Source: DASPWW01 sp963841715
GTDB lineage: Bacteria; Actinomycetota; Thermoleophilia; Solirubrobacterales; 70-9
Direction of reading: 5' to 3'
Length of the DNA stretch: 64,000 bases
NCBI GenBank assembly: GCA_963841715.1
Contig: CAWJDP010000001.1
Location: 62,001 to 126,000 of the forward strand
The position numbers were made by a program, and so were the translations under genes. Below are positions 42,460 to 51,853 of this stretch, piece after piece. How positions within the stretch are numbered: the first letter of the stretch is position 1; the number at the start of each line of letters is the position of its first letter. Under the pieces are notes generated by a model. It was not told the origin of the DNA and did no database searches. It was given only the letters and a program-made list of their open reading frames with translations.

Positions 42460-43464
42460 GTGATGCACCGGCAGGATTCGAGGGAGGCAGGCTCGTCCGT
42501 ATCGACGTGCGTTAGGACGCTGGTCGCGGCGGCGATCGCTATCGTCGCGGCGTCGCTGTGCGCAGCCGGCCCCGCGACGGCCAAGTCGCACCACGGCAAG
42601 GGCTCCGGCTCGTGCACCGAGAAGCGCGCTATCCCCCCGGCCGGGTCGCCGCTCGCCGGAGTCTGCGACTACCTCGGCACGCGCGAGGGCGTGGTCCAGG
42701 TCGCTCTGTTCGACAAGACGACGGGACGGACCTTCTCGGTCGAGAACGGCCACGACACGCAGTACACGGCGAGCATCGTCAAGGTCGACATCCTCGCGAA
42801 GTGGCTGAACCACTTCGAGCACAACGACGTGAACATCCCCGGCGGGATCGATTACTCGATCAGGTACCTGATGACGCGGATGATCCAGAACAGCGACAAC
42901 GCCGCCGCGACCGCGCTGTTCTACTTCGGCGGCGGCTGCGACGCGATCACCCACTTCAACCGGCTGATCCCGCTCCACGACACGAAGGTCGGGTGCGAGT
43001 CGCCGAACTACTACGGGTGGGGGAACACTGAGACGACCGCGCGCGACCAGGTGCGGCTGATGAAGGTATTCGCGTACGGCAAGCCCCACCACGTGCTCGG
43101 CCACGACGCCCGCGCGTTCGGGAGCCAGCTCATGCAGGGCGTCGAGCCCGACCAGCGCTTCGGGATCACGTGCGGGCCGTGGGGGACAGTCTGCGACCCG
43201 CCGAACTACGCCAATCCGGTCCACGGGACGACCGTGGCGCTGAAGAACGGATGGAAGACGCTGCCAACCTGCACGCAGCCGATCCCGCAGTGCCCGTGGC
43301 AGGTCAACAGCACCGGATGGGTCGAGGGGCAGGGCCGCCAGTACGTGCTCACCGTGCTGACGACCAAGGACCCCGTCGGCAGCGGTGATACCTACGGCTT
43401 CAACTACGGCATCGACACGATCCAGGGCGTGTCGAAGCTCGTCTGGCAGAACCTGGGCTCCTGA
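42460..43464 (+). CDS. Secreted class A beta-lactamase-like serine hydrolase
   Basis: The 334-residue protein has a signal segment (LVAAAIAIVAASLCAAGPATA) and penicillin-recognising fold motifs: SxxK as SIVK at Ser105-Lys108, SDN at 145-147 and ALKNGWK as the KTG-box equivalent. The Glu166-type omega loop is not recognised, so true beta-lactamase activity is doubtful; a D,D-peptidase or related hydrolase is equally likely. Six extra cysteines (for example TCGPWGTVCDPP, TCTQPIPQCPW) suggest extracellular disulfides. Start GTG 42460. Confidence 0.8.
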   Translation: MMHRQDSREAGSSVSTCVRTLVAAAIAIVAASLCAAGPATAKSHHGKGSGSCTEKRAIPPAGSPLAGVCDYLGTREGVVQVALFDKTTGRTFSVENGHDTQYTASIVKVDILAKWLNHFEHNDVNIPGGIDYSIRYLMTRMIQNSDNAAATALFYFGGGCDAITHFNRLIPLHDTKVGCESPNYYGWGNTETTARDQVRLMKVFAYGKPHHVLGHDARAFGSQLMQGVEPDQRFGITCGPWGTVCDPPNYANPVHGTTVALKNGWKTLPTCTQPIPQCPWQVNSTGWVEGQGRQYVLTVLTTKDPVGSGDTYGFNYGIDTIQGVSKLVWQNLGS

Positions 43465-43554
43465 GCGCGCGCCCGGGCGCCGAACGCGGCCGGGCTCAGC
43501 GGCCTCCGCCGCCGCGGGGCCGGCCAGCGAGCCCGCGAGCGGCGAGCGGAGCTC

Positions 43555-45042
43555 CTACGAGGGCGGGATGTTCTGGTTCAGGTGGAAGAGGTTGTCCGGG
43601 TCGTAGCGGCGCTTGAGGGCCTTCAGTCGCTCGTACTTCTCCGCCCCGTAGGCCTGGCGGATGCGCTCCTCGCCCTCGTCCATGAGGAAGTTGACGTAGA
43701 CGCTCGTGTGGTGGGGCTCGAGTGCGGACCACAGGCCGCGCGCCCATTCACGCTCCTGGTCGAACCCGTCGGGCCCGGAGGTCATCGCGGTGATGTTGAA
43801 CGTGTGGCCCGCCGTGCGGCCCCCGAACGCCGTCTCGTCCTCGCCGACCCGCGCCATCGCGCCTCCGAGCTGCCAGATCGGAAACGCCGTGAGCGGTGAG
43901 CTGATCCGCAGCGAGTGCTCGACGGTGATGTCGATCACGTCGTCGGTGAGCTCGGCGACGTCGCAGGACCGCATGTAGTACCACCAGCCGGGCCGGAACG
44001 ATGGGTCAAACATCGCCTGATGCTCCCGGAACGGCTTCGGCTCGCACAGGTCGAGCAGCGGCGAGCCGAACTCCTTCAGCGGGCGCACCACGCGCTCGCC
44101 CTCGGCGATCGCTCCCGCATAGCAGCACACGACGCTCACGACCGGCTCGCCGTGGAGCTCGGAGGGAATGAACGGCACCGCCGGCGCCTTGCGGTGGATG
44201 ACGATCGTCATCAGCTCGTCCGGCGCATCGGCGATCCACTCGCGGTAGAAGCGGAGCAGGCGCGGGGACTCCTCCATCGGCCAGTAGATCGGTCCCGCCA
44301 GGACGGTCGGTCCCACGGGGTTGAGTCGGAACTCGAACTCCGTCACGACGCCGAAGTTGCCGCCGCCGCCCCGCACCCCCCAGAACAGCTCCGGGTTCTC
44401 GGTCTCGCTCGCGGTCACGAGCTCGCCCTCGGCGGTTATCAAGTCGACGCTGAGGAGCTGGTCGACCGTCAGCCCGAGCTTTCGGTGCAGCCACCCGATC
44501 CCGCCGCCCAGCGTCAGCCCGGCGAGCCCTGTGTGCGTGACGATCCCCGCTGGGACCGCGAGACCGTGCTCCTGGGTCTGCTCGTCGAGCTCGCCGAGGA
44601 GCACCCCCGCCTGCGCCCTCACGGTGAGCGCCTCCGCGTCGAGGCGGATCTGCTTCATCGGGCTGAGGTCGATGACGATCCCGCCGTCGCACACCGAGGC
44701 CCCGGGAAAGCTGTGGCCGCCCGACCGCACGGCGGTGGGGAGTCCGCTCCGGCCCGCAAGGCGCACCGCGGCTGCGACGTCGGCCGCGTTGGAACAGCGG
44801 GCGATCAGCACCGGGCGGCGGTCGATCGAGCCGTTCCAGACCTTTCGCCGTTCGTCATAGCCGGGGGCGGAAGGCGGCACGAGCTCGCCCCGAAACACGC
44901 CCTCGAGCTCGCGCAACGCCGATTGGTCAGGCTGAGTCTCCAACCCCCCGGCGCTGCTCTCCGCGCTCACGCTCTTCTCAGTGGTCAAGGAGACCCCAGT
45001 CTCGCACGGATCCCTGAGCGTGATCGGCCGCTTCCGCCGCAC
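43555..45042 (-). CDS. FAD-linked oxidoreductase, berberine-bridge-enzyme type
   Basis: The 495-residue protein has an FAD-binding PCMH domain: RSGGHSFPGASVCDGGIVID, whose His is the expected covalent FAD ligand, AGIVTHTGLAGLTLGGGIGW, FWGVRGGGGNFGVVT, and a C-terminal BBE domain ending RYDPDNLFHLNQNIPP. The second covalent ligand Cys of bicovalent members is absent. Such enzymes oxidise alcohols, sugars or amines with O2. The start is uncertain; a GTG near 44994 would remove a short unconserved extension. Confidence 0.9.
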   Translation of the reverse strand: MRRKRPITLRDPCETGVSLTTEKSVSAESSAGGLETQPDQSALRELEGVFRGELVPPSAPGYDERRKVWNGSIDRRPVLIARCSNAADVAAAVRLAGRSGLPTAVRSGGHSFPGASVCDGGIVIDLSPMKQIRLDAEALTVRAQAGVLLGELDEQTQEHGLAVPAGIVTHTGLAGLTLGGGIGWLHRKLGLTVDQLLSVDLITAEGELVTASETENPELFWGVRGGGGNFGVVTEFEFRLNPVGPTVLAGPIYWPMEESPRLLRFYREWIADAPDELMTIVIHRKAPAVPFIPSELHGEPVVSVVCCYAGAIAEGERVVRPLKEFGSPLLDLCEPKPFREHQAMFDPSFRPGWWYYMRSCDVAELTDDVIDITVEHSLRISSPLTAFPIWQLGGAMARVGEDETAFGGRTAGHTFNITAMTSGPDGFDQEREWARGLWSALEPHHTSVYVNFLMDEGEERIRQAYGAEKYERLKALKRRYDPDNLFHLNQNIPPS

Positions 45043-45158
45043 CCCGCCGCCGGACAGCCGGGGGCGCCGACCGAGCAGTCAGCCGGCTAACGCGCAGCCG
45101 ACGCGGCGAGTATCGGGACGCACCACTCCGTCGAGGGGGACATCGAGAGCTACGGTGG

Positions 45159-45761
45159 CTAAAACGCTCGCGAAAACGCTCGCGACCGGGTTGCCGATCC
45201 CGGACTGCCGGCGCCGGATTCGGCGCAGGCGTTCCGAGTCAGAGCGACGCAATCTCCGGGTTGGAGGGCGGCGGAGCTGAGCTTCGGGTTGAGGCGGGTG
45301 ATCGTGGCCAGGGGGACGCCCTCCTTGGCGGCGATGCTCGCGAAGCTGTCGCCGGACCGAACCACGTAGCTCGGATCCTTCGGTGAGGGCGGCGAGCCGG
45401 CGGGGTGCGAATTCGGCTTGGGACCGGCGAGCCTGCGGCAACCGTGTGGGACGAGATTGACGCAGTTCTCCGGCTGGATGGCGAGCGGGTCGAGGCTGGG
45501 GTTGAGGCGCCTGATCAGCGCCTTCGGGACGCCCTCCCTGGCGGCGATCGTCGACAGGTCGTCGCCGGCTCGCACTACGTGGTAGGGCTGCTTCGCGCGA
45601 TCGGCGGAGCCCGTCCCGCCGGAGTCCGAGCTCCCGACGTTCCCGAGGACAACAGCCATGATTACCCCGATCACAGCCAGGGCCAGCGCGGAGATCGCAA
45701 GCATCCGCCCGGCCGTCCTTCGAGACGGCTTCTCCAAATGAATGCTTGCAACTAGATCCAT
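45159..45761 (-). CDS. Membrane-anchored protein with two LysM domains
   Basis: The 200-residue protein has one N-terminal TM helix (AISALALAVIGVIMAVVLG) and two LysM peptidoglycan-binding domains: YHVVRAGDDLSTIAAREGVP...LIRRLNPSLD and YVVRSGDSFASIAAKEGVP...ITRLNPKLS, each ending in a Cys-containing segment (QPENCVNLVP, QPGDCVALTR). It probably ties the membrane to the cell wall. The C-terminus ends SRAFSRAF because of a 12-bp tandem duplication at 45161-45184. A longer start at 45817 is possible. Confidence 0.82.
   Translation of the reverse strand: MDLVASIHLEKPSRRTAGRMLAISALALAVIGVIMAVVLGNVGSSDSGGTGSADRAKQPYHVVRAGDDLSTIAAREGVPKALIRRLNPSLDPLAIQPENCVNLVPHGCRRLAGPKPNSHPAGSPPSPKDPSYVVRSGDSFASIAAKEGVPLATITRLNPKLSSAALQPGDCVALTRNACAESGAGSPGSATRSRAFSRAF
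45161..45184. repeat. Perfect 12-bp tandem repeat at the 3' end of the LysM gene
   Basis: AAAACGCTCGCG occurs twice in direct succession (45161-45172 and 45173-45184). It duplicates four codons before the stop codon of the LysM protein and looks like a recent slippage event. Confidence 0.85.
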
Positions 45762-45848
45762 GCGACGCCCCGTACCCTTCGTGTGCAGGCAAATGGTACT
45801 CCCGAGGAAGCGCATTCTCCGTCTCCTTCGCGGGTACGCTGAGCCGAG

Positions 45849-47399
45849 ATGACCGGATTGCCATCGGATCCGCCTTCGGACGCAGTGGGCCCCGACGAGG
45901 ACCTCGGCTGCTACTCGGGCCTGTATTCGTCGCGTGCCGAGGTGCGCCGGCCCGCGGACGTCGAGCAGCTGCGGCTCATCTTTGCGCACGCCCGCGAGGA
46001 GGGGCGTCGCGTGGCCCTCCGCGGCGGCGCCCACTCGTTCGACGGGCAGTCGCTCGGCGACGACCTCGTCGTCTCGATGCTGCGCTTCGACTCCATCGAG
46101 GTGCTCGCGGGTGAGAGCAAGGTGCGCGTCGGTCCCGGCGCGAGCTGGGGTGCGATCCTCGCGGAGCTCCAGCCTTTGGGTCTGGTTCCGGCGGTGACGG
46201 TGACAACCGAGCACGCCACCGCGGGCGGCACCCTCTCAGGCGACTGCCTGTCCCGGTTCTCGCCCGCTTACGGCAAGGAGGGCGGTTGGATCGAGAGCTT
46301 CGATCTACTGACGACGGAGGGAGAGCTCCTCCACTGCTCCCCGCCTCCCGACGATGCTCCGCACTCGAGCTGGACGCGCGAGCAGCGCGCCTTCCGGGGG
46401 GTCATCGGAGGACTCGGGTACCTCGGCGCCGTGGTGGCGATCACCTACCGCGTGCTGTCGCCGGGCTCGACGGACGGAAGGATCGGCGTGCGGACGATCG
46501 TGCGGAAGTTCGACACATTCGCCGATCTCGCCGCGGACCTGGTTCCGGCCGCGAGGCGGATGTACCTTCAGGACTCGAACCCGCGCGATCCCGAGAAGCT
46601 CGACGCGATCTGGTCGGCCCTGGACACCCGCGGGGACGGGAGCCAGTCCGCGCTCTTCTTCACCTCCACTTTCACGACGACGACCAAGCGCCGGCGGATG
46701 GCGCTCCACCGACCGAAGCTGCTGATCCGCATCCTCGTCGAGTGGGTGATGAGGGTGCCCTTCCTCTCGAAGCTGCTCTGGCGCTTCTACTTTCGCTTCA
46801 TGTTCCGCGACGGCGAGGAGTACGTCGACGACCTCGAGGGGTTCACGTTCTTCATGGACGGCAACGCGCGCGCGAAGCGGATCGCGAAGCGCTTCGGGTT
46901 CAAGATGCAGAACGCTCAGCAGACGTTCGTCGTCCCGAGCGACCCGGGCGCGGCCGGCGGCTGGGACCAGGCGAAGGACGACCTCGTCGAGTGGCTCGAG
47001 TACGCGCACGGCTTCCTCCTGGAGCGAGGCCTCACCCCGACTCTCAACGACGTTCTCTTCCTTCCCAAGGACCTGCCGTTTCCGCTCTCCGCGAGCGCGG
47101 ACCTCGCGGGATTCGCGGTCAGCTACGCGTTTGAGACCTCAAACGCGTCCACCCTCGAGCGCGTGAAGCTGGCGTTCGTCGAGCTCGCGGACGCCTTGGG
47201 GGACAGGTTTCAGGGTCGCGTCTACCTGGTCAAGAACGTCTTCGCGAAGCGGGAGAGGCTCGCGGCGATGTACGGAGACCCCGCCGTAAGGTTCTTCCAC
47301 CTCAAGCGCGAGCTCGATCCCGGCGGGATCCTGCGGGACCCGTTCCTGGATCGCACGTTCGGCGAGCTGCTCGAGCGCGAGTACGCGTCGCCGAGCTAG
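45849..47399 (+). CDS. FAD-dependent oxidase, D-arabinono-lactone oxidase/DprE1-like
   Basis: The 516-residue protein has an FAD-binding domain with VALRGGAHSFDGQSL, VRVGPGASWGAILAEL, TTEHATAGGTLSGDCL, VIGGLGYLGAVVAIT and a C-terminal substrate domain ending HLKRELDPGGILRDPFLDRTFG. It resembles FAD-linked oxidases of the sugar-lactone oxidase/DHCR24/DprE1 group; an Ala rather than His precedes the His-Ser pair in RGGAHSF. The substrate is unknown. It is divergent from the LysM gene and its stop overlaps a convergent SnoaL-like gene by 4 bp. Confidence 0.85.
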   Translation: MTGLPSDPPSDAVGPDEDLGCYSGLYSSRAEVRRPADVEQLRLIFAHAREEGRRVALRGGAHSFDGQSLGDDLVVSMLRFDSIEVLAGESKVRVGPGASWGAILAELQPLGLVPAVTVTTEHATAGGTLSGDCLSRFSPAYGKEGGWIESFDLLTTEGELLHCSPPPDDAPHSSWTREQRAFRGVIGGLGYLGAVVAITYRVLSPGSTDGRIGVRTIVRKFDTFADLAADLVPAARRMYLQDSNPRDPEKLDAIWSALDTRGDGSQSALFFTSTFTTTTKRRRMALHRPKLLIRILVEWVMRVPFLSKLLWRFYFRFMFRDGEEYVDDLEGFTFFMDGNARAKRIAKRFGFKMQNAQQTFVVPSDPGAAGGWDQAKDDLVEWLEYAHGFLLERGLTPTLNDVLFLPKDLPFPLSASADLAGFAVSYAFETSNASTLERVKLAFVELADALGDRFQGRVYLVKNVFAKRERLAAMYGDPAVRFFHLKRELDPGGILRDPFLDRTFGELLEREYASPS

Positions 47400-47809
47400 T
47401 CGCGCAGGCCGACCGCCCTGAAGGCTTGATCGCAATCGAAGAAGACCTGCCAGCTCGCAACCCTGCCCGCGTCGACGGTGAAGATCCCGGCCTGGCGCAT
47501 CTCCCATTCGAGCCCGGTGTGGCCGCGCGCCCACCAACGCAGCACGACGAGCACGCTGTCGCCCGCGTCGATGTACTCCTCCGCCTCAAGGCGCATCTCG
47601 CTCAGGGCGTCGTAATAGGCGCTCACCGCCTCCCTAAAGGCCGGGATCCCCTTGTACGTCCCGGCGCCCGGGAGCGCCGGATCCTCGCGGTACTCGAAGT
47701 CCGGATGCATCCACTCGGTGACGTTGTGCCACGTCGAATCGCGGCGCGGGTCGTCGTTGATCCGGCCCTCGAAGACCTCGCGGATGATCTCGACGTCCTC
47801 TTGCGACAT
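47396..47809 (-). CDS. SnoaL-like (NTF2-fold) protein
   Basis: The 137-residue protein matches the SnoaL/NTF2 fold: SQEDVEIIREVFEGR, WMHPDFEYREDPALPG, YKGIPAFREAVSAYYD, and DSVLVVLRWWARGH. These proteins are small cavity proteins, often isomerases or of unknown function. It is convergent with the FAD oxidase gene with a 4-bp overlap. No specific role can be given. Confidence 0.82.
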   Translation of the reverse strand: MSQEDVEIIREVFEGRINDDPRRDSTWHNVTEWMHPDFEYREDPALPGAGTYKGIPAFREAVSAYYDALSEMRLEAEEYIDAGDSVLVVLRWWARGHTGLEWEMRQAGIFTVDAGRVASWQVFFDCDQAFRAVGLRD

Positions 47810-48128
47810 CGCCCCAAACTATCCCGCGTGTCGGCGGTGGAGGCGTGCCGACCGCGTCCTACCCGAGTTCCAGCACCCTGAGATTGGCGACACGATCAGC
47901 CTCGGCTCCAACCGGCTGAGAATCTCTCATCCGGCGCTCGGAAGACGGAAACTGGGTCGCTCGTGATGGAGCGGAAGATGTTGCACGGGATCAAGCAACG
48001 TGCCGAGTCGCTGGCGACATCCGGCGGCAGCCACGCCGAGCATCAGCCTCAGCTGAACTGAGCGGCGGGAAAGCTGAATTCTGGGCGAGGCGTCCGGCGA
48101 CGGTCCGGCCCCCGCTGCGCGCCCGCGA
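47810..48128. other. Noncoding stretch
   Basis: No conserved reading frame, RNA gene or clear repeat is seen in these 319 bases. It separates the SnoaL gene from the 3' end of the Topo VI-A-like gene and marks the apparent left side of the accessory region. Confidence 0.5.
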
Positions 48129-49403
48129 TCATGAGTTCCCATCCGCGTAGGCCTTGTGCGCGATCAGCCGACGCGATTGCTCCGCCCAATCCCAGGCGGA
48201 GTCGATCAGGGGCGAGGCCAGGCGATCACCTCCCGAGGCTTCCGCCTCCGGAATCTCCGGCGGCTCTGGCAGCTCCAGCTCCTCGATCTCCTGATTCAAC
48301 TTGGCGATCCCCGCGGTCAGCTCCCTGAGCCTGGAGTCCGCATCCTCGCGCGCCTGCGCGAGCCGTTCCTCGCCGATCTCCTCGAGGACGATCTCCCGAG
48401 CGTGTTCCTCCCACTCGCGCCGGACCTCTCTCACTCGATCGTCGAGACCGGGATCGTAGAATGGCCGGGTGGCGTCGAGAACGGTCTTCCGCAGCAGGTC
48501 GGGATTCAGCGTGGCGAGTGCGTCGATCTCGGTCTGCTCCACGCCCATTGCCTTCTCCCACCTGCCAGCCCGACGCTCGGTCCTCTTCAGCGGGGTGGAC
48601 GGCAAGCCGTGCTCCAGAACCTGATCCGGAGTGAGGGCGATCGGCCGGACCTCGAAGTCGAGCCCTTCGAACTCCAGCGCCTTGAGGGCTTGGAGCTTGC
48701 GGGAGACCGAGACCGCCATCTGCCAGCCTGCCGGATCGCAGTCCGACAGGTAGAAGACCACCATGTGCCTGCCATCCTCGGCACCGATCTTCGCCATCTG
48801 GTGAATCATCGTGTCCGAGGCCTCGCCGGTTGGCAGATAGAGGTCCGCCTTCCGACTTTCGGCGATCGGGGAGAGCACCTCCTCGAGCGAGGTCTTCTCG
48901 CCGAACAGCACGAGCTTGTAGGGCTGGACCGGACGGAAGTCCTTCAGCTTGGGCCGGGGCTCGAGCTCCTCGGGGGCGCTCGCTTCCACCGCGTGAACGC
49001 TGACGGACGATGAGGGCTCGGGCTGCTTGAAGACTCGCACCACGGGCGGGGTGTTGCGCTCGTCGGTGATCTTGTCGAACGGGATGTAGCCGAGCCAACG
49101 GGCGGCCTTGCCCGCCTTCGACTGCAGCCAGATCCAGTCGGCCTCGGTGTTCGCATAGGTCGAGCCGTCGGGCTTCGCCTCGCCGATCAGGATGTAGTGA
49201 AGACCTCGCAGGTGGATGCGCCGGTCACCGAGCCTCTGGGCGAGCCATTCCCCGTCTCGATGCCCCGCCGGGGTGTCGACCCGGAAGGGATCGTGCTGGG
49301 TGGCGAGGACGGTCAGGTCCTTCAGGCTCAGGCCATCCGCCTCGGTTGCTTCTTCGAGGATCGCGCGGAGGGCCGTGCGCTCATTGGGTTTTCCGCTTGG
49401 CAT
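48129..49403 (-). CDS. Stand-alone Topo VI-A/Spo11-like protein with TOPRIM domain
   Basis: The 424-residue protein has an N-terminal region with IHLRGLHYILIGE, whose Tyr70 aligns by pattern with the catalytic Tyr of Topo VI-A/Spo11 (R-x-[IL]-[HY]-Y), and a TOPRIM-like domain with Glu169 in LVLFGEKTSLEEVL, TMIHQMAKIG and the acidic pair DxD at 221-223 in YLSDCDPAG. A long charged helical C-terminus (about 300-400, probable coiled coil) follows. No Topo VI-B (GHKL ATPase) gene is in the window, so it may cut DNA alone or with an unknown partner, as proposed for 'Mini-A'-type relatives in mobile elements. It lies alone between noncoding stretches. Confidence 0.7.
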   Translation of the reverse strand: MPSGKPNERTALRAILEEATEADGLSLKDLTVLATQHDPFRVDTPAGHRDGEWLAQRLGDRRIHLRGLHYILIGEAKPDGSTYANTEADWIWLQSKAGKAARWLGYIPFDKITDERNTPPVVRVFKQPEPSSSVSVHAVEASAPEELEPRPKLKDFRPVQPYKLVLFGEKTSLEEVLSPIAESRKADLYLPTGEASDTMIHQMAKIGAEDGRHMVVFYLSDCDPAGWQMAVSVSRKLQALKALEFEGLDFEVRPIALTPDQVLEHGLPSTPLKRTERRAGRWEKAMGVEQTEIDALATLNPDLLRKTVLDATRPFYDPGLDDRVREVRREWEEHAREIVLEEIGEERLAQAREDADSRLRELTAGIAKLNQEIEELELPEPPEIPEAEASGGDRLASPLIDSAWDWAEQSRRLIAHKAYADGNS

Positions 49404-49698
49404 CGAACTTCACCGCTTCGGCGTCCGGACCCAGACCGTGACGATCCCATTGTCGTGCACGGTGCGGCGGACAGGGGCCGTCCCTATTGGCCCCAGCCGA
49501 TAGCCGGATGAACAAGAACCGCGAGAACCCCATCCCTCTGCCTTGCCGGGACAGGCGATCGATCGAGCCGACTACGTCCTGATCGCAGAGATCGTCGGAG
49601 TCGAGCGCCGGGAGCAACAGGCGAGCGAACACGACCCGCGATCGAGGCGTTGGTCGGCGCTGGTTGTTACCAGCGCAGCGACCTCGTCATGCTTGACG
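49404..49698. other. Noncoding stretch upstream of the Topo VI-A-like gene
   Basis: These 295 bases contain only a weak 83-codon frame on the - strand (49381-49632) with no domain-like features and an overlap with the Topo VI-A-like gene start. No promoter or RNA gene can be assigned with confidence. Confidence 0.4.
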
Positions 49699-50088
49699 AT
49701 GCTGCGGACGAGCTTGCGAGGGGGGATCGCGGGCGCGGTCGCAACGGTGGTGATGACGCTCGAGCAGCCACTCGACAAACGCCTCCTCGACTCCAAGTAC
49801 GACGACGTCGAGATCCTGGGCAAGCTCGTGACGCGCGGCGACGACTGGCAACCCATCGGCTTCGCGCTCCACGTGCAGAACGGCGCTGTCTTGGGTGTCG
49901 CATACGCGCGGCTTCAGCCGTCCCTGCCGGGTCCGGCGGTCCTCCGCGGCCTGCTCGCGGGCCTCATCGAGCACATCGCGACCTGGCCGATGGTCGCGCT
50001 GGTCGACCGCTACCACCCTGCCCGCAAGGAGCTGCCGCCTAGCGGCTCCGGAGCCGCTGATCCAACGCGCGACAAACGGAAGACGTGA
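49699..50088 (+). CDS. Conserved hypothetical membrane-associated protein
   Basis: The 129-residue protein starts at ATG 49699 and contains Gly/Ala-rich hydrophobic helices (GGIAGAVATVVMTLEQPLD, FALHVQNGAVLGVAYARL, VLRGLLAGLIEHIATWPMVAL) and ends in a polar tail. The pattern resembles small actinobacterial membrane proteins of unknown function. Longer in-frame starts upstream (49543) extend into unconserved sequence. Confidence 0.6.
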   Translation: MLRTSLRGGIAGAVATVVMTLEQPLDKRLLDSKYDDVEILGKLVTRGDDWQPIGFALHVQNGAVLGVAYARLQPSLPGPAVLRGLLAGLIEHIATWPMVALVDRYHPARKELPPSGSGAADPTRDKRKT

Positions 50089-50094
50089 CGCGAG

Positions 50095-50166
50095 CCGCGG
50101 CGCTGCACGGCCGCAGCGCCAAATGCCTGCTTGCTCGAATGCCCCTAAGCAGACGCTATTCGAACC
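50095..50166 (-). repeat. Degenerate tRNA-Leu 3'-end-like repeat A (att-like)
   Basis: On the - strand this segment reads GGTTCGAATAGCG...AGGGGCATTCGAGCAAGC and continues to GTGCAGCGCCGCGG. It matches the 3' end of tRNA-Leu plus about 45 bases downstream of it (54485-54559), with 14-bp identical blocks at each side. It also matches repeat C at 25 of 29 positions over 50138-50166. It could be a remnant attachment site. Confidence 0.6.
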
Positions 50167-50384
50167 CGGAGATCCGTGTAGCGGTCGCGAGCTCACCATC
50201 GCGTGCGCTGACACCCGTCCGCTGAGCGCATCGGAGGATGAGGCAGGCGATCGGGCCCTCTGTGTCGGGCGCCGAATAAGTGCAAAAATCGTGGTGCGAA
50301 GGCACGATTGATCGATCGGCCCCGGCGGTTCGGATGTGGGGTCTCACCAACTGGACTTTTGGGGCCGAAACGTGGGAGGAGAGC

Positions 50385-51770
50385 ATGGACTTGGATTGGA
50401 GGACTCCGAGCGGGAGTGTGGCCGTCGAGCGCCAGGTCCGGGGTGACGGGCCGCGGCGACGACGGCGTTCGCCGATCGCGATCGGCTTCGCGACCCGGCG
50501 GGTCGCGGCGATCGCCGCCGTCTCAACGGCCAGCGTTCTGTCGCTTGCTTGGGCGCAGTCATCTGCGGCCGCCACGGCGGTCGTCGCCAACGCGGGTGAC
50601 GGCACCGTCTCGGTAGTCGACACCGCCACCAACGAGGTCGTCGGGCCTGCGATCGCGGTTGGCCACACACCAATCGGGGTGGCGATCACGCCCGACGGGA
50701 CCCGCGCGTACGTCGTCAACAAAAGCGACAGCAGCGTCTCGGTGGTTGACATCGCCGCCGGCGAGGTCCTCGGGCCTCCCATCGGTGTCGGAAGCGACCC
50801 GCGCGCGATTGCGATCACCCCGGACGGGGCGAGCGCCTATGTAACCAACAACGGCGACGACAACGTCTCGAGGATCGATACCGCGACGGACAAGGTCACA
50901 GGGCCCGCGATCACAGTCGGCGACGAGCCGGCCGGGATTGCAATCACACCCGACGGCGCGCGCGCCTATGTCGGCAACAGCGGCCCCGGCACAGTCTCGG
51001 TGATCGACACCGCAACGAACACGGTCGTCGGTTCGCCGATCTCGGTCAGTGCCGGAGCACTCGCGGTCAGCCCGGACGGGGCGCGCGTCTACGCGACCGA
51101 TCCCTGCAGTCCCGCGTGCGGGGTTGTCCGTGTGATCGATACGGCCACGAATACGGTCGTCGGTCCCCCGATCCCAACCGGCGACTTCCCGACTGCGATC
51201 GCGATTACCCCCGACGGTACCCGAGCGTACGTGAACGCCGCTCTCGACAACGCCCTCTCGGTGATCGACACCGCCACGAATACGGTCGTCGGTCCCCCGA
51301 TCGCGACGGGGAAGGCACCCGCGGGAATCGCGATCACTCCGGACGGCGCTAGCGCCTACGTCGCCAACTCCGGCGACGGCAACGTGTCGAGAATCGACAC
51401 CGCCACGAACGCGGTCGTGGGGTCGCCGATCCCGGTCGGGGGCGGACCCGCGGGAATCGCGATCACTCCGTCCTCGAACGAGTTCTCGTTCGGGAAGCTG
51501 AAGCGCAACAAGAAGAAGGGAACGGCGAAGCTGACCGTTGACGTTCCGGGCTCCGGCGAGCTGAAGCTGACCGGCAAGGGCCTCAAGAAGTCCGGAAAGA
51601 CTGCCAAGAAGGCGGGCAAGGTGAAGCTCACCGTGAAGCCGAAGGGCAAGACAGCGAAGAAGCTGAAGCGCAAGGGCAAGGCGAAGGTGAAGGTGAAGGT
51701 CACCTTCACGCCGAGCGGCGGCGAGCCGAACACGGAGTCGAAGAGGGTCAAGCTCGTCCGAAAGCGATAG
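50385..51770 (+). CDS. Secreted YncE-like seven-bladed beta-propeller protein with Lys-rich tail
   Basis: The 461-residue protein has an Arg-rich start and export signal (RRVAAIAAVSTASVLSLAWA), then seven blades of about 42 residues with the core VVDTATNxVVGPxI and GIAITPDGxxAYVxN (YVTN family). Blade 5 has an insertion with two cysteines (DPCSPACGV). The last 100 residues form an Ig-like, extremely Lys-rich domain ending KRVKLVRKR, similar in design to the C-termini of the two other large secreted proteins in the window. GGGAGGAGA precedes ATG 50385. A surface-binding role is likely; enzymatic activity is not evident. Confidence 0.83.
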   Translation: MDLDWRTPSGSVAVERQVRGDGPRRRRRSPIAIGFATRRVAAIAAVSTASVLSLAWAQSSAAATAVVANAGDGTVSVVDTATNEVVGPAIAVGHTPIGVAITPDGTRAYVVNKSDSSVSVVDIAAGEVLGPPIGVGSDPRAIAITPDGASAYVTNNGDDNVSRIDTATDKVTGPAITVGDEPAGIAITPDGARAYVGNSGPGTVSVIDTATNTVVGSPISVSAGALAVSPDGARVYATDPCSPACGVVRVIDTATNTVVGPPIPTGDFPTAIAITPDGTRAYVNAALDNALSVIDTATNTVVGPPIATGKAPAGIAITPDGASAYVANSGDGNVSRIDTATNAVVGSPIPVGGGPAGIAITPSSNEFSFGKLKRNKKKGTAKLTVDVPGSGELKLTGKGLKKSGKTAKKAGKVKLTVKPKGKTAKKLKRKGKAKVKVKVTFTPSGGEPNTESKRVKLVRKR

Positions 51771-51853
51771 GCACCCCCAGCCCGCTGGGCTCCGTCACGC
51801 TCAGGGCGGAGGAGTGATCAATTAACCGCTTCTCGGCCGCGCGAGCACCAACC

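Noticed and set aside
49381..49632. 83-codon - strand frame upstream of the Topo VI-A-like gene
   Set aside because: No domain or hydrophobic pattern, and it overlaps the start of the supported gene; insufficient evidence for a partner subunit.
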